A DNA stretch of 64,000 nt from Haliclona indistincta (GCA_964017065.1 OZ024784.1:17837152-17901151), one strand, 5' to 3'; positions 1-11,401 are shown, numbered from the stretch's first letter. Program-made: numbers and translations. The notes: generated from the letters alone by a model not told the origin.

Positions 1-1254
1 GATAGATTTGAAAATCACAATATTACCTTCGAATTTACAGTCAGTAAAATAAACTCGATTTATGAACTTTGATCCATATTTTGTGAAGACACCTCTACTA
101 GCACTGACTGCTGCACCACATTGAGCAGAATTATTCACAAAGAGACAGTTTATACAATCAAAATAATTGTAATGTTCGATTTTTCTCACAGAAGAAGCAT
201 AAGTTGACAAACCGCCACCATATCCAGCAATATTGTCAATAAACAAAGAATTAAGAACAGTAACTGTGTTTTTAGTTGGACAAGGCTCTTTGTAAGTAGT
301 ATAACCCATGTCAATACCTCCTCCACCTGCAGATACTTTGTTGCCAATGAACTTGCTATTCAAAATCAGTATCCTGTTATTAGATGCACTTCCGCTCACA
401 CAAATCAGTGCTCCACCCCCAAAAACTGCAATGTTACCTTCTAGAATGTTACCATCCAGGGTAAAGTTGCTATTGCTGCAAACATTGTTGAAAAGAATTA
501 TTCGAATTCCGCCACCTTTTTCATAGTACTTAGAATAAAAATATTTGTGTTTATTTGTGCTAGCGTTGTTGTATTGGAACGTATTGCCAGTGATAGTATA
601 ATTATTGTGGTTTAGTACCTTCGTTCCATGAAACAGTATCTGTAAAGCACCACCACCCAACCATTGAGATTGAGAGATTGTGTTGTTGATGAAATAGGAG
701 TCAATCACTTGCACTGTTGATCCTGTGTTGATAAACGTAAGACCTTGACTAATGCTCCTGTACACCATGATGCTTAATACACTGACTTGAGAACAATCGA
801 TGATTTGAATGGCTGTCCCACTGCCAGTGAGATGACTTCGATTTGTGTTAACAATAGTTGCTCCACAGTTACTGATAGTGAAGTTTGTGAGGGCAATACA
901 TGAAGAGTTGTCAAAGGCTATTCCTGCTCCATGTGTGTGTGTACTGTTGCAGTTGATGTGTGTTAGTGAGCGGCCTTTCCCAGTAATAGATACATTCTCA
1001 ACTCCACTGAAATTAGCTACTCCTTGAAGAGTGTAGTTAGTGTCATTGATCCTGATGGTTACATTGTTGAGCTTGTTACTAGTCACATACTCAGAGACCT
1101 TGACCAGAGACTGACAGGAGACCAGTGGGTCGTGTTCCTCTAGACAAGATGGAGTGTCACTTCCTTTTTCTGAGATGATTATTTCTCTGGAATAGACACA
1201 CCAACTCCAAGAGAGAAGACATGCTAAAAGTAGCTGCATATTGAACAGCATCAT
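1..1254 (-). CDS. Beta-helix/multi-pass membrane protein, copy 1 (N-terminal part, cut by window edge)
   Basis: This frame is open from an ATG at 1254 to base 1 (418 codons), so the C-terminal two thirds lie outside the window. It begins with a signal peptide (MMLFNMQLLLACLLSW...) followed by REIIISEKGSDTPSC, which matches the start of the two complete copies downstream. The rest is a parallel beta-helix type ectodomain with repeated Gly-rich turns (GGGALQILF, GGGGIDMGY, GGGLS) and many N-glycosylation sequons. Copies 2 and 3 carry a Cys-rich module and a multi-pass membrane domain after this region, and this copy probably does too. There is no intron. The role is unknown; a secreted or surface recognition ectodomain is inference. 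Confidence 0.85.
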   Translation of the reverse strand, partial: MMLFNMQLLLACLLSWSWCVYSREIIISEKGSDTPSCLEEHDPLVSCQSLVKVSEYVTSNKLNNVTIRINDTNYTLQGVANFSGVENVSITGKGRSLTHINCNSTHTHGAGIAFDNSSCIALTNFTISNCGATIVNTNRSHLTGSGTAIQIIDCSQVSVLSIMVYRSISQGLTFINTGSTVQVIDSYFINNTISQSQWLGGGALQILFHGTKVLNHNNYTITGNTFQYNNASTNKHKYFYSKYYEKGGGIRIILFNNVCSNSNFTLDGNILEGNIAVFGGGALICVSGSASNNRILILNSKFIGNKVSAGGGGIDMGYTTYKEPCPTKNTVTVLNSLFIDNIAGYGGGLSTYASSVRKIEHYNYFDCINCLFVNNSAQCGAAVSASRGVFTKYGSKFINRVYFTDCKFEGNIVIFKSI

Positions 1255-1452
1255 AGTACTTGTGTTCTCACTGGAATCTTCAGACAGGTGTGATTTATTA
1301 TTGTTTCAAGCTATAGTAATCATTTCAATTTGAAATAATTTATTGATAAATATTATTAACATTGATGTTATAAACTTTAAAAACTAAACTATGTGTTTGT
1401 TAAAAACAATGAAAGGGAGTCACACGTTTGAATGCTAAGTTGTTGTAAACTC

Positions 1453-4400
1453 TCAGAATGTCCTATAGCTGTTGCTGATAGTGACATCATTGTTATCATT
1501 GAGAAGACGATAAGGAAGACTGTCATTAACTTCAGTGCACTCACGATTGACTGGAGTCTCCTTCTTCGTCTTTAGTGAAGACAATTTCTGGTACACTTTA
1601 ATGGCTATGTAGACAACCATGTATCCAATGGAAAGGAAGATCAATATCAATTGAGCATTGATAAGTTGTGTTCCGTCAGATTTGTTGAAGGCAAGATTAT
1701 AAAGAGTGATTATTAACAGAAATATGATGTTGATAAAGAGAGATATCTCCAACAAATTGTGCCATCTTTTATTATAAGGTTGAAGTAAAACATGAGAAAG
1801 AAGAATGAACATGAAAATGCAAATGGCAAAACTGTAGTAATGTTGTGGACCTTGTACAATCATACCAGTTATTGGAAAAAGTAAACGATAAAGAAAGTAG
1901 AGTCCAGCAAAGTAACGGTGTCTATCTTTGAAACAAGCCTGGAAGGAGTCAAGAAATGGCATCAGCTTCAGTCGTAGTTTGTTGTAGTACCACTTTGGTG
2001 CTGTACTTGTGAAGCAGTCCATGCTGAACAGCTTAGTGAGTATGGGTTCCAGAATGAGGATAGTTGGTGGAGGAATCAAGATGAAGATAATACAAAGAAA
2101 AGCAGGAACAGCATACCAGAGATGAGCTCCCTTGAGATAGTCAAGCTGACCATCGAACAATGCTACGGTTGTATACAGTTTTTTATTTATACCACGGAGT
2201 CTTGAAGGAGTAAGTATGTCTGAAGTCACAACAGCACATTGGAAGTAGCACAGTACTAGGAATGCTGACAGTCCATCTACTATAGACCCTCTAATGTTCC
2301 TCCTGCCACATCGTCTGCACAGCTTCACACAGCTATAACACGAGTGTATTCTCATGATCAAGATAGTGGTCAGGACAAGAAAGAAAGCATATGCCAGTGT
2401 GGCATATTTCATCATGAATAAATTCATAATAGTGTCAGTTTGAAAGATACAGAATTCTAGTATTATACCACTTCGAGTGTCAAAAGAAATGACACCAAAT
2501 AAGATTTGAATGACATTTACTACACCTCGTGTGATATGGTTCTGTATATAGATTGTTCCAAATGCCGTTATTGTAATGCTCGATAAAATTTGGACATAGA
2601 AGACAAAGCTGTAGACAGCTCCTGAAGTGAGACTGATGTTGAAGAGCAAGATAATGAGGAAGATGATGGTCACTGGAAGCAGCTCTGAGGCAATATAGAT
2701 AAGAATACCATATTGACAGCTGGTGGTGTTGCCACATGTGAAGTTAATAGAATGATAGTATACTGATGTATTTTGAACACATCTTCCACACAGTCGTCCA
2801 TGCCTGTTTTCCCCACAAATTTTTTTTTCTAGTATACTTGCATTAGCCGATGGAGGTAATGTGCAGAGCAAGTCATCATCATTGCAATTCATTTCTGAAG
2901 GAGGGTTGCATAATTCTGTCAGACAAACTCCTGTGTACAAATTATTCTGTGTAGCAATGCTATCATTTTCAAAGCTGGTGTATCCTGCCCAATAGTTGAT
3001 GGGTATTGCTGCAGTTATATTTGGTTTACAGTGAATTTCCGTATAGTTCTTGTTAAAACAAGCACATGACAATTTTGTTTCATCGAATACGAATCCCGGA
3101 CCACAGTAAGACAGTTTGTAGTTTATGACATGTCTAATTGTTGAACTTTCCAACAATAATTGTCCTTTTTCTTCGGGAGAGCCAAACAAGGTTATTGAGT
3201 TATTTGTGAAAACAGTATCAACATTGGCAATGTGTTTTAAACTCTTTACTGTTAGCGGAAAAAGTCGACTAACATCGCCTCCTATTTCATCCAATTGAAT
3301 TACATCTAAAGGAGCCGCTATGCCGGGCATGACCGCACCTTGGAATAAAACTATTATGTCTATTGGTGATGTAGCAACACTTTTAGTAATTTTCAAGTTG
3401 CTGAGTGTAAAATTTCCGTAACAATCATGATCTAAGAAAGGAGATGTATCATCCACATCTGAAGGGTTCGTCCTGTGACTACACAACATGTTGCAAGAAG
3501 CTATGGATGTTGCAAAAATATCATCACCAACAATAGCCGTGTTGTTAAGAAAATGAAAAGAGAGATCTGGTATATCGTGAAAGTAGTAAACATTCAGAAA
3601 GCAAGTGTTAAAGTAAGAGAAAACGTTTTTGCCTCCGGTTAGAGCACAAATAGCTCCACCCATCTTTGTGGCTGTATTATTGAAAAAGTTAAAGGAGCCA
3701 ATATCGCCAACGTACATAACCGACTTTCCAAACAAGAGTATCGCTCCTCCTTGGTAGCCCGAGTTGTTAACAAAATACACAGTGCTGTAATAGTCAAATA
3801 TAGCTGTAGTTGAATCAAGGTACAATGCTGTGCCATTGTTTGCTGTAAAATTTGTTGTGCCTCCAAAGTTGACGTCCACTCCAGAAACAAAGAAAGCTCC
3901 ACTACCATCAGATGCACCTTTGCCTCTTGATACATTATTGCTCAATGTGTTATTGTTAAATATTGCTATGTTATTCACAATAGTACTGTTTGTAAATTGT
4001 ATCCAAATTATAAACTGTGCTCCGTTGTTTTTGAATATGTCTTGACCAATGTTAACCGCTGCACCGCCATTTGCGGAGTTTGTATCAAAGTAGCATTCTG
4101 TGCATGTGAAATTGTTACGAGCATGTTTACTGAAAAATCCAATAGACGCTACAAACATAGACACACCTCCACCAAACGAAGCAGAGTTATTTATGAAGTA
4201 AGATTTTGAAATAGAGATTCTATTGTTGGTTGGATAAACTGGTTTCTTGGAAGTGGTATAACCCATGTCAATACCTCCTCCACCTGCTAACACCTTGTTG
4301 CTAATGAAGTTACTATTCAAAACATCAATTGTGGTATTCAAGGTACTTCCACTCACACAAATCAGTGCACCACCGCCAAAAACAGCAGTATTGCCTTCTA

Positions 4401-5220
4401 GTATGTTGTTGTCCAGGGTTACGCTGCTATTGCTGCCAACATTGTCAAAGAGAATTATTCGAATTCCACCACCTCTTTCACAGTACTTGGCATTAAAGAT
4501 CTTGTGATCTTCCAAAGTGCGTGTGGTAGCCTTATTGTACATGAACACACTATTAGCAATGACGTAATCAGTGTTAGTGTTTAGATCAACTGTTCCATGA
4601 AACAGTATCTGTAAAGCACCACCTCCTAACCATTGAGATCGAGAGACTGTGTTGTCGATGAAATGAGAGTCAATTACTCGCACTGTTGATCCTGTGTTGA
4701 TAAACGTAAGACCTTGACTAATGCTCCTGTACACCTTGATGCTTAATACACTGACTTGACAACAATCGATGATTTGAATGGCTGTCCCATTGCCAGTGAG
4801 ATGACTCCGGTTTGTGTTAACAATAGTAGCTCCACAGTTACTGATAGTGAAGTTTGTGAGGGTAATACATGAAGAGTTATCGAAGGCTATTCCTGCTCCA
4901 TGGGTGTGTGAAATTTCGCAGTTGATGTGTGTTAGTGAGCGACCTTTCCCAGTAATAGTTACATTCTCAACTCCACTGAAATTAGCTACTCCTTGAAGAG
5001 TGTAGTTAGTGTCATTGATCCTGATGGTTACATTGTTGAGCTTGTGACTAGTCACATACTCAGAGACCTTGACCAGAGACTGACAGGAGACCAGTGGGTC
5101 GTGTTCCTCAAGACAAGATGGAGTTTCACTCCCTTTCTCTGAGATAATGATCTCTTTGGCAGAGACACAGCAGATCCAGTAGAGAAGACATGCTAAAACC
5201 AGCTGCATCTTGAACTGCAT
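1453..5220 (-). CDS. Beta-helix/multi-pass membrane protein, copy 2 (complete, single exon)
   Basis: The protein is about 1255 residues. I chose the ATG at 5220; an in-frame TTG one codon earlier is not a credible start. Residues 1-22 are a signal peptide. Roughly 24-640 form a parallel beta-helix/pectin-lyase-like ectodomain marked by repeated turns such as GGGALQILF, GGGIRIILFDN, GGGALICVSG, GGGGIDMGY, GGAAVNIG and GGAICALTGG. A Cys-rich EGF-like stretch follows, including CGENRHGRLCGRC. About seven or eight hydrophobic segments come next, then a cytoplasmic tail of about 45 residues ending SNSYRTF. It is very similar to the next gene, especially at the N-terminus and in the membrane domain (for example MPFLDSFQACFKDRHRYFAG). 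I do not know a characterised orthologue. A surface receptor or transporter-like protein is possible; function is inference. Confidence 0.9.
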   Translation of the reverse strand: MQFKMQLVLACLLYWICCVSAKEIIISEKGSETPSCLEEHDPLVSCQSLVKVSEYVTSHKLNNVTIRINDTNYTLQGVANFSGVENVTITGKGRSLTHINCEISHTHGAGIAFDNSSCITLTNFTISNCGATIVNTNRSHLTGNGTAIQIIDCCQVSVLSIKVYRSISQGLTFINTGSTVRVIDSHFIDNTVSRSQWLGGGALQILFHGTVDLNTNTDYVIANSVFMYNKATTRTLEDHKIFNAKYCERGGGIRIILFDNVGSNSSVTLDNNILEGNTAVFGGGALICVSGSTLNTTIDVLNSNFISNKVLAGGGGIDMGYTTSKKPVYPTNNRISISKSYFINNSASFGGGVSMFVASIGFFSKHARNNFTCTECYFDTNSANGGAAVNIGQDIFKNNGAQFIIWIQFTNSTIVNNIAIFNNNTLSNNVSRGKGASDGSGAFFVSGVDVNFGGTTNFTANNGTALYLDSTTAIFDYYSTVYFVNNSGYQGGAILLFGKSVMYVGDIGSFNFFNNTATKMGGAICALTGGKNVFSYFNTCFLNVYYFHDIPDLSFHFLNNTAIVGDDIFATSIASCNMLCSHRTNPSDVDDTSPFLDHDCYGNFTLSNLKITKSVATSPIDIIVLFQGAVMPGIAAPLDVIQLDEIGGDVSRLFPLTVKSLKHIANVDTVFTNNSITLFGSPEEKGQLLLESSTIRHVINYKLSYCGPGFVFDETKLSCACFNKNYTEIHCKPNITAAIPINYWAGYTSFENDSIATQNNLYTGVCLTELCNPPSEMNCNDDDLLCTLPPSANASILEKKICGENRHGRLCGRCVQNTSVYYHSINFTCGNTTSCQYGILIYIASELLPVTIIFLIILLFNISLTSGAVYSFVFYVQILSSITITAFGTIYIQNHITRGVVNVIQILFGVISFDTRSGIILEFCIFQTDTIMNLFMMKYATLAYAFFLVLTTILIMRIHSCYSCVKLCRRCGRRNIRGSIVDGLSAFLVLCYFQCAVVTSDILTPSRLRGINKKLYTTVALFDGQLDYLKGAHLWYAVPAFLCIIFILIPPPTILILEPILTKLFSMDCFTSTAPKWYYNKLRLKLMPFLDSFQACFKDRHRYFAGLYFLYRLLFPITGMIVQGPQHYYSFAICIFMFILLSHVLLQPYNKRWHNLLEISLFINIIFLLIITLYNLAFNKSDGTQLINAQLILIFLSIGYMVVYIAIKVYQKLSSLKTKKETPVNRECTEVNDSLPYRLLNDNNDVTISNSYRTF

Positions 5221-5568
5221 CAACTCATAAGAGCAGCTGTAGTATTTTCATTTTGCATGTTGTGATAACAAATTCCTATTGCAATACTTTCAGTTTTGCA
5301 AACTGTTATGGATAACAAAAACTAACTGAATTATGACAATGGTTTAAAAATACCCCATCTCCCAGCTTAGTGTGTGTCTTTTCCATAATTAAAAGTAGTC
5401 ATAATTTTAAGTGATGCATGGGAAAACCTATATCGAATTGAACAAAATACATTTATAAAAAGGACTAAAAATGATTGTTTCTACTTTTGAGACCACACAT
5501 CATTTATGATAATTCACACTTTTAAAACTACTGGAAATATCAAAAGGAGAGTTGTTGCAAAAATAATC
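5221..5568. other. Intergenic spacer between copies 2 and 3
   Basis: This 348-bp AT-rich stretch separates the start of copy 2 from the stop of copy 3. I see no coding exon, repeat or clear core promoter. It must hold the 5' regulatory sequence of copy 2 and the 3' end signals of copy 3. Confidence 0.6.
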
Positions 5569-8500
5569 TCAGAATGTTTTATAGCTGTTGCTGATAGTGA
5601 CTTCATTGTTATCATTGAGAAGACGATAAGGAAGACTGTCATTAACATCAGTGCACTCACGACTGACTGAAGTCTCCTTCTTCGTTTTTAGTGAAGACAA
5701 TTTCTGGTATATTTTAATGGTTATATAGACAACCATGTATCCAATGGAGACAGAGATCAGTAGTAACTGTACAATGATTAGTGATGTTCCATTTGATTTA
5801 TTATAAGCCAAATTATAAAGAGTGATTATCAACAGAGATATGGTGTTGACAAAGAGTGATATCTCTAACAAATTGTGCCATTTCTTCTCGTACGGTTGAA
5901 TTAGTAAGTGAAATTGAGTTATTAGCATGAACAAACAAATCGCAATACCATAATGATATTGAGGATCTGGAAAAATTACACCGATTATCGGAAAATATAG
6001 ACGATAAAGAAAGTAAAGTCCAGCAAAGTAGCGGTGTCTATCTTTGAAACAAGCCTGGAAGGAGTCAAGAAATGGCATCAGCTTCAGTCGTAGTTTGTTG
6101 TAGTACCACTTTGGTGCTGTACTTGTGAAGCAGTTCATGCTGAACAGCTTAGTGAGTACGGGTTCCAGAATGAGGATAGTTGGTGGAGGAATCAAGATGA
6201 AGATAATACAAAGAAAGGCAGGCACAGCATAATACAGATGAGCTCCCTTGAGATAGTCAAGCTCACCATCAAATAATGCAACTGTTGTGTACCATGTCTC
6301 ATTTATACCATAAAGATATGAAGGAGTAAGTATGTGTGAGGTCACAACAGCACATTGGAAGTAGCACAGTACTAGGAATGCTGACAATCCATCTACTATA
6401 GACCCTCTAATGTTCCTCCTGCCACATCGTCTACACAGCTTCACACAGCTATAACACGAGTGTATTCTCATGATCAAGATAGTGGCTATAACTAAAAAGA
6501 AGGCATATGCCAGTGTGGCGTATTTGATCAAGAATAAAGTCATGATAGTGTCAGTCTGGAAGATACAAAATTCCAGCGGAGAACCACTACGAATATCAAG
6601 GGAGAAGAAACCTATAGCTACTTGAAAGATTTCAACTACATTCATTGTAAAGCTGTTTTTCATATGTATTGTTCCAAACGCAGTGATATTTAGTTGTGAT
6701 AATATCTGCACATAGAAGACAAAGCTGTAGACAGCTCCTGAAGTGAGACTTACGTTGAAGAGCAAGATAATGAGGAACATAATAGTTATTGGTAGCAGCT
6801 CTGAGACAACGTAGATAGGGATACCATATCTACAGTTGGTGATGTTACCACATGTATAGCTGGAAGAATGATAATATACCGATCTATTTTGATTACATCT
6901 TCCACACAGTACTCCATGCCTGCTTTCTCCACAAATTTGTTCTTCTAGTGTTGTTTGATTAGCTAATGATGGTAAAGTACACAAAAACTCATCATTACAC
7001 GAGTTTGGATTGCGAAGTTGAGTAACACAAATACCAGTGCACAAGTTATATTGTGTTGCAGTGTTACTATTATTGCAGTTGATATATCCTGTCCAATAAT
7101 TGCTGACTATTGCTGCAGTTGTTTGTGGCTCGCAACTTATTTTAAAATACTTTTTTCGACGACAAGTGCATTTGTGTGTTCCTTTAACGAATACAAATCC
7201 TGGACCACAATGCGACACATTAAAGTTGATGACATGTCTAATTGTTGAACTCTCCAATAATATTTCTCCTTCATCTCCAGGCAAGCCTGACAAGGAAATT
7301 AAGTTATTAGTGACAACGGTATATGCTGGATCAACTTCGGCATTTGACTTTTGTACCTTGGCTGTGAGTGGAAATAATTTGCTGACATTGCCTCCTATTT
7401 CATCAGATTGTGTAATTTTCAAAGGGGCTGCTATACCAGGCATGACCACTCCACTAAACTCAATCGTGATGTTCACCGGAGATGTAGCAACACTTTTCAC
7501 TACGCTTGAGTTACTGAGAGTAAAATTTCCATAGCAGTCGTGTTCAAAAAAGGGAGATGTGTCATTCGTACTGCTACACAACATGTTGCAAGAAGCTATG
7601 GATGTTGCATAAATATCATCACCAATAGTAGCTTTGTTGTTATGAAAATAGAAAGTGAGATTTCTTGGTATTATCAACCTATTGTAACGTGAGACCTTCA
7701 AGAAGCAAGAGTTCATGTAAGAGAAGACGTGCTTGCCTCCAGTTAAGGCACAAATAGCTCCACCCATCTTTGTGGCTTTGTTACTCAAAAAAGAGAGTGA
7801 AACATCATCGCTAACATAGATATCAGACTTTCCAAATAAGAGTATTGCTCCTCCCTTGTAGCCAGAATTGTTGAAGAAACTAGTTGTACCTTTATCGAAT
7901 ATAGCTGTAGTTGAATCAAGATACAATGCTGTGCCATTGTTGCTTGAAAATATAGTTGATCCAGTAAATGTAACATCCACTTCAGAAACAAAGAAAGCCC
8001 CATTACCATCGGATGCACCAGCATTATTATCTTTGACAGAAGAATCATAGATCACAGTGTTATCCTCAATTATACTGTCAGCAAACCAAGGTATCATTAT
8101 GTACTGTGTTCCATCATTTCTAAAGATGTCCCTTCCTATATTCACTGCTGCGCCACCACAAGCAGTATTTTTTCTGAAATGGCAGTACCGGCAATTAAAA
8201 TGGTTGTGTGCATGAAGTTCATTGTAGCTTATAGATGCTGTAAATGTGGACAAACCTCCGCCGAAAGAAGCTTTGTTGCCAATAAAAGAAGTATGTGAAA
8301 TAGAGATATTATTCCCAGTTGGATGATGATCATTATATGAGGTATAACCAGTGTCAATGCCTCCTCCACCAGCTAAAACTGAGTTATTGATGAAGTGGCT
8401 GTCTAAGATTTTTATCATATTATGTGATGCACTTCCACTCACATAGATGAGTAGTCCACCGCCAAAAACTGCAGAATTTCCTATTAGCTTGTTATTGTCC

Positions 8501-9294
8501 AGTGTGATACTGCAGTTGCTGCAGACACTGTCAAAGAGAATGATACGAACTCCACCACCTCTTTCACAATTCTTGGAATCAAAGATCTTGTGTTCTCTAA
8601 CACTGTTTGTGGTAGCATTATTGTATTTAAACTCATTATTAGAGATGAAATAATCTGCATTTCTGCTCAGATTCTCTGCACCATGAAACAGTATCTGTAA
8701 AGCACCACCACCCAACCATTGAGATTGAGAGACTGTGTTGTTGATGAAATGAGAGTCAATCACTTGCACTGTTGATCCTGTGTTGATAAACGTAAGACCT
8801 TGACTAATGCTCCTGTACACCACAATATCTGATACACTGACTTGAGAACAATCGATGATTTGAATGGCTGTCCCATTGCCAGTGAGATTACTTTGGTTTG
8901 TGTTAACAATAGTTGCTCCACAGTTACTGATGGTGAAGTTTGTGAGGGTAATACATGAAGAGTTATCAAAGGCTATTCCTGCTCCATGGGTGTGTGAAAT
9001 TTCGCAGTTGATGTGTGTTAGTGAACGACCTTTCCCAGTAATGGTAATGTTCTCTACTCCACTGAAATTAGCTACTCCTTGAAGAGTGTAGTTAGTGTCA
9101 TTGATCCTGATGGTTACATTGTCGAGCTTGTTACTAGTCACATACTCAGAGACCTTGACCAGAGACTGACTGGAGACCAGTGGGTCGTGTTCCTCAGCAC
9201 AAGATGGAGTGTCACTCCCATTCTCTGAGACAATTATTTCTCTGGCAGAGAGACAGAAGCTCAAGCAGAAAAGACACAGTAAACATAGCTGCAT
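5569..9294 (-). CDS. Beta-helix/multi-pass membrane protein, copy 3 (complete, single exon)
   Basis: The protein is about 1241 residues from the ATG at 9294. An upstream in-frame TTG at 9324 would only add a non-hydrophobic leader. The signal peptide is MQLCLLCLFCLSFCLSA. The architecture is that of copy 2: a Gly-turn beta-helix ectodomain (about 20-640), a Cys-rich module with CGESRHGVLCGRC, a multi-pass domain, and a tail ending SNSYKTF. The first 200 residues and the membrane segment around FKDRHRYFAG are almost identical to copy 2. The central beta-helix differs by many substitutions and small indels. The order and orientation of the three genes show tandem duplication. No intron is visible, unlike most neighbouring genes. 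Confidence 0.9.
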   Translation of the reverse strand: MQLCLLCLFCLSFCLSAREIIVSENGSDTPSCAEEHDPLVSSQSLVKVSEYVTSNKLDNVTIRINDTNYTLQGVANFSGVENITITGKGRSLTHINCEISHTHGAGIAFDNSSCITLTNFTISNCGATIVNTNQSNLTGNGTAIQIIDCSQVSVSDIVVYRSISQGLTFINTGSTVQVIDSHFINNTVSQSQWLGGGALQILFHGAENLSRNADYFISNNEFKYNNATTNSVREHKIFDSKNCERGGGVRIILFDSVCSNCSITLDNNKLIGNSAVFGGGLLIYVSGSASHNMIKILDSHFINNSVLAGGGGIDTGYTSYNDHHPTGNNISISHTSFIGNKASFGGGLSTFTASISYNELHAHNHFNCRYCHFRKNTACGGAAVNIGRDIFRNDGTQYIMIPWFADSIIEDNTVIYDSSVKDNNAGASDGNGAFFVSEVDVTFTGSTIFSSNNGTALYLDSTTAIFDKGTTSFFNNSGYKGGAILLFGKSDIYVSDDVSLSFLSNKATKMGGAICALTGGKHVFSYMNSCFLKVSRYNRLIIPRNLTFYFHNNKATIGDDIYATSIASCNMLCSSTNDTSPFFEHDCYGNFTLSNSSVVKSVATSPVNITIEFSGVVMPGIAAPLKITQSDEIGGNVSKLFPLTAKVQKSNAEVDPAYTVVTNNLISLSGLPGDEGEILLESSTIRHVINFNVSHCGPGFVFVKGTHKCTCRRKKYFKISCEPQTTAAIVSNYWTGYINCNNSNTATQYNLCTGICVTQLRNPNSCNDEFLCTLPSLANQTTLEEQICGESRHGVLCGRCNQNRSVYYHSSSYTCGNITNCRYGIPIYVVSELLPITIMFLIILLFNVSLTSGAVYSFVFYVQILSQLNITAFGTIHMKNSFTMNVVEIFQVAIGFFSLDIRSGSPLEFCIFQTDTIMTLFLIKYATLAYAFFLVIATILIMRIHSCYSCVKLCRRCGRRNIRGSIVDGLSAFLVLCYFQCAVVTSHILTPSYLYGINETWYTTVALFDGELDYLKGAHLYYAVPAFLCIIFILIPPPTILILEPVLTKLFSMNCFTSTAPKWYYNKLRLKLMPFLDSFQACFKDRHRYFAGLYFLYRLYFPIIGVIFPDPQYHYGIAICLFMLITQFHLLIQPYEKKWHNLLEISLFVNTISLLIITLYNLAYNKSNGTSLIIVQLLLISVSIGYMVVYITIKIYQKLSSLKTKKETSVSRECTDVNDSLPYRLLNDNNEVTISNSYKTF

Positions 9295-9591
9295 TCTGAG
9301 CACGATCGTATACAATGAATGCAATACAGAGTGCTGACTCAGAATTCAGTATAGTACTAGTCTAAATGTATATCTTATTGAATTTGTGTATAATATATGC
9401 ATCTAATGTATGGACATGCTTCCATACTATCTGTTTTTATTTGAATGCATATGGTTATGCAAACTGTTTTGGCAGTGAAAGTAGTTTATGTCTGGTAGTG
9501 TGCATAGTGAAAGAAGGTGTGTGTATCATAATTATAAATTATATACATGCATGTGTTCAAAATATATTCTGTTATTGTTAACTTCCAAATG

Positions 9592-11236
9592 TTACTTGAC
9601 CTCCAACACTGCAAATTGTCTGTAAAAGAATACTCTGTCTTCCATCATGAGAGTCTTTGACAGTTCACTCAAAAGCACCAATTCATTGTCTTGAGAGGGA
9701 AACCGATCATTGTAAAGCATCCAATAAGCTATCCTACTACCAGACGACATTGTACGAGCTAGCATACTGAACAATTGTTCGGTTGCATCACCACTCATGT
9801 ACTCAAAAATGTCTGACAGTGCTGCCTGTGTAAGGATTGACAATGGACGTCTCTTTAGACAATAAATTATTCATAACCTTGTTAGGCTTTGAGGAGCACT
9901 TCAACAAATATCCTTCAACAGTGTCAGTGACAACTGATACTCTATTGACCAGTCCCTAAAATGAAAGTTAAGTCATCTCAGTGATTACCTGACCTGGGAG
10001 TTACCTTCAACTTTTCAAATCCAGTTCTAGTGAGATAAGGAGGTGCAAACTGTGGATTATTAGCAGGGTCAAACCCTCTGTTTCCTCTCAGAAACAGCGA
10101 CAAGTAATAGTTTTCTGATGCCGGCAACGAAGTCAGTACTCTGCATAAACGCTGCCACAATTCACTGGTAACCTCGTCACTAGATTTGTGTGTATACTTC
10201 AATTGTTCTGACGATCTACCTTCAGTCTTTTGACGCTCAGTAGAAAAAGATTTACTGTACATAAAATAATATCACTACAATAATGCATCATCTTCTTAAA
10301 CTAACCTATTTAGTCTCTCTATTTCTTTCAACGGTAGATTTTCAAACACAAAGTTCTGTTTTTCCATGTTTGGAGCATTGAAAAGAGCATCCACCTGCTC
10401 TGAAGTGACCACACTTGGTAAATCCTTGTGGCAGTAATTGCTGAAATATCGATCCAGTCTTCCTGAATCAACAACGCCAGCTTCAATGACCGAAGCACGT
10501 GCTAGCCAGAACTCCTGCAATCAAATGTATGATGGTAGTAAAATGAACAGTAGCTTGCAAACATGAGTACTATATTGGTACCATCCATGCAGTACTACAG
10601 TATTATATTGACAAATATACTACTATAAAAATCTTTTCACTACAGTAGCAACTGTTGTGCATGACTATAGTCTAATCAGTTTGAGTTTTTCATGGTTAGA
10701 TAAGAGGTCATACTAGACTAACTTGTGTATACTGTGGGAGGTGTGGTTGGACTCTTTCAAATAACTGTAATCTAAAGAGAGAGGATAGAATCAGTGACTC
10801 TGAGTGGTGCACTACAGATGATTATACCTTTTAGTTGATGGAGCAACTCCTAAGAGCTGCAGGAACTCCTCATACGACAAATGTTGGATTGCTGCTAGCT
10901 TGAGCTCTAGAATTGAATTCTGTGCTGGACTCATGTCTACAGCAACTACAAAACACAGATTCATTTAACTCCACGGCAAGACTGAAACTAACTCATTTCT
11001 CTTGGTTCCTCCAATAGCAAGTTGAGTACGTTGTCTCCTGCACTTTAGTGAGGTTTGAAGATCAAGTATTCGAAGCTATCACTCGCCACTAACCTGGTGA
11101 TCACCAGCACCGAATCCTGGCTGGATATTTCTAGACCCTTCACGAGTAACCGGTAGTCCTCCCAAACGCGGCTGTACCTGATCACAGACAGGTCTAGCTG
11201 CTCAGCGATCTCGCTCTTTGCACTATTTGTCCCCAT
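9592..11236 (-). CDS. BtaA-like (DUF3419) betaine-lipid enzyme, copy A
   Basis: Eight exons give 376 residues: 11236-11094, 11042-10993, 10945-10828, 10771-10723, 10514-10306, 10254-10005, 9955-9878 and 9825-9592. All junctions are GT-AG and in phase. The N-terminal half has the marks of the DUF3419/BtaA family, which transfers the 3-amino-3-carboxypropyl group of S-adenosylmethionine to diacylglycerol: a YSRVWED motif, a Rossmann-type VLVITSAGDN loop, and AVDMSPAQNSILELKLAAI. GRLDRYFSNY, PPYLTRTGFEKL and GSRIAYWM also fit the family. No BtaB-like N-methyltransferase domain is fused. Copy B lies just upstream in the same orientation with the same exon pattern. The family call is strong; the substrate in this organism is inferred. 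Confidence 0.85.
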
Positions 11237-11401
11237 CTAGCCTCGGTCACACGCTCTGGGATGTGCTGGGCTATGTCTTGTTTGCAGAAACTAGCCACAC
11301 CTTCTCACCTCGAGAAGGAGCAGAAAAAATTTTGTACGAAGCAGAATTTTTTTGTTATGTGAGTGTGAGTTGATTATTAATAAACTGCTCAATATTTATT
11401 G

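Noticed and set aside
5221..5223. TTG start for membrane protein copy 2
   Set aside because: An ATG follows directly and gives the expected signal peptide.
7100..7534. Plus-strand frames inside the beta-helix genes
   Set aside because: These are antisense shadows of long, conserved minus-strand coding exons.
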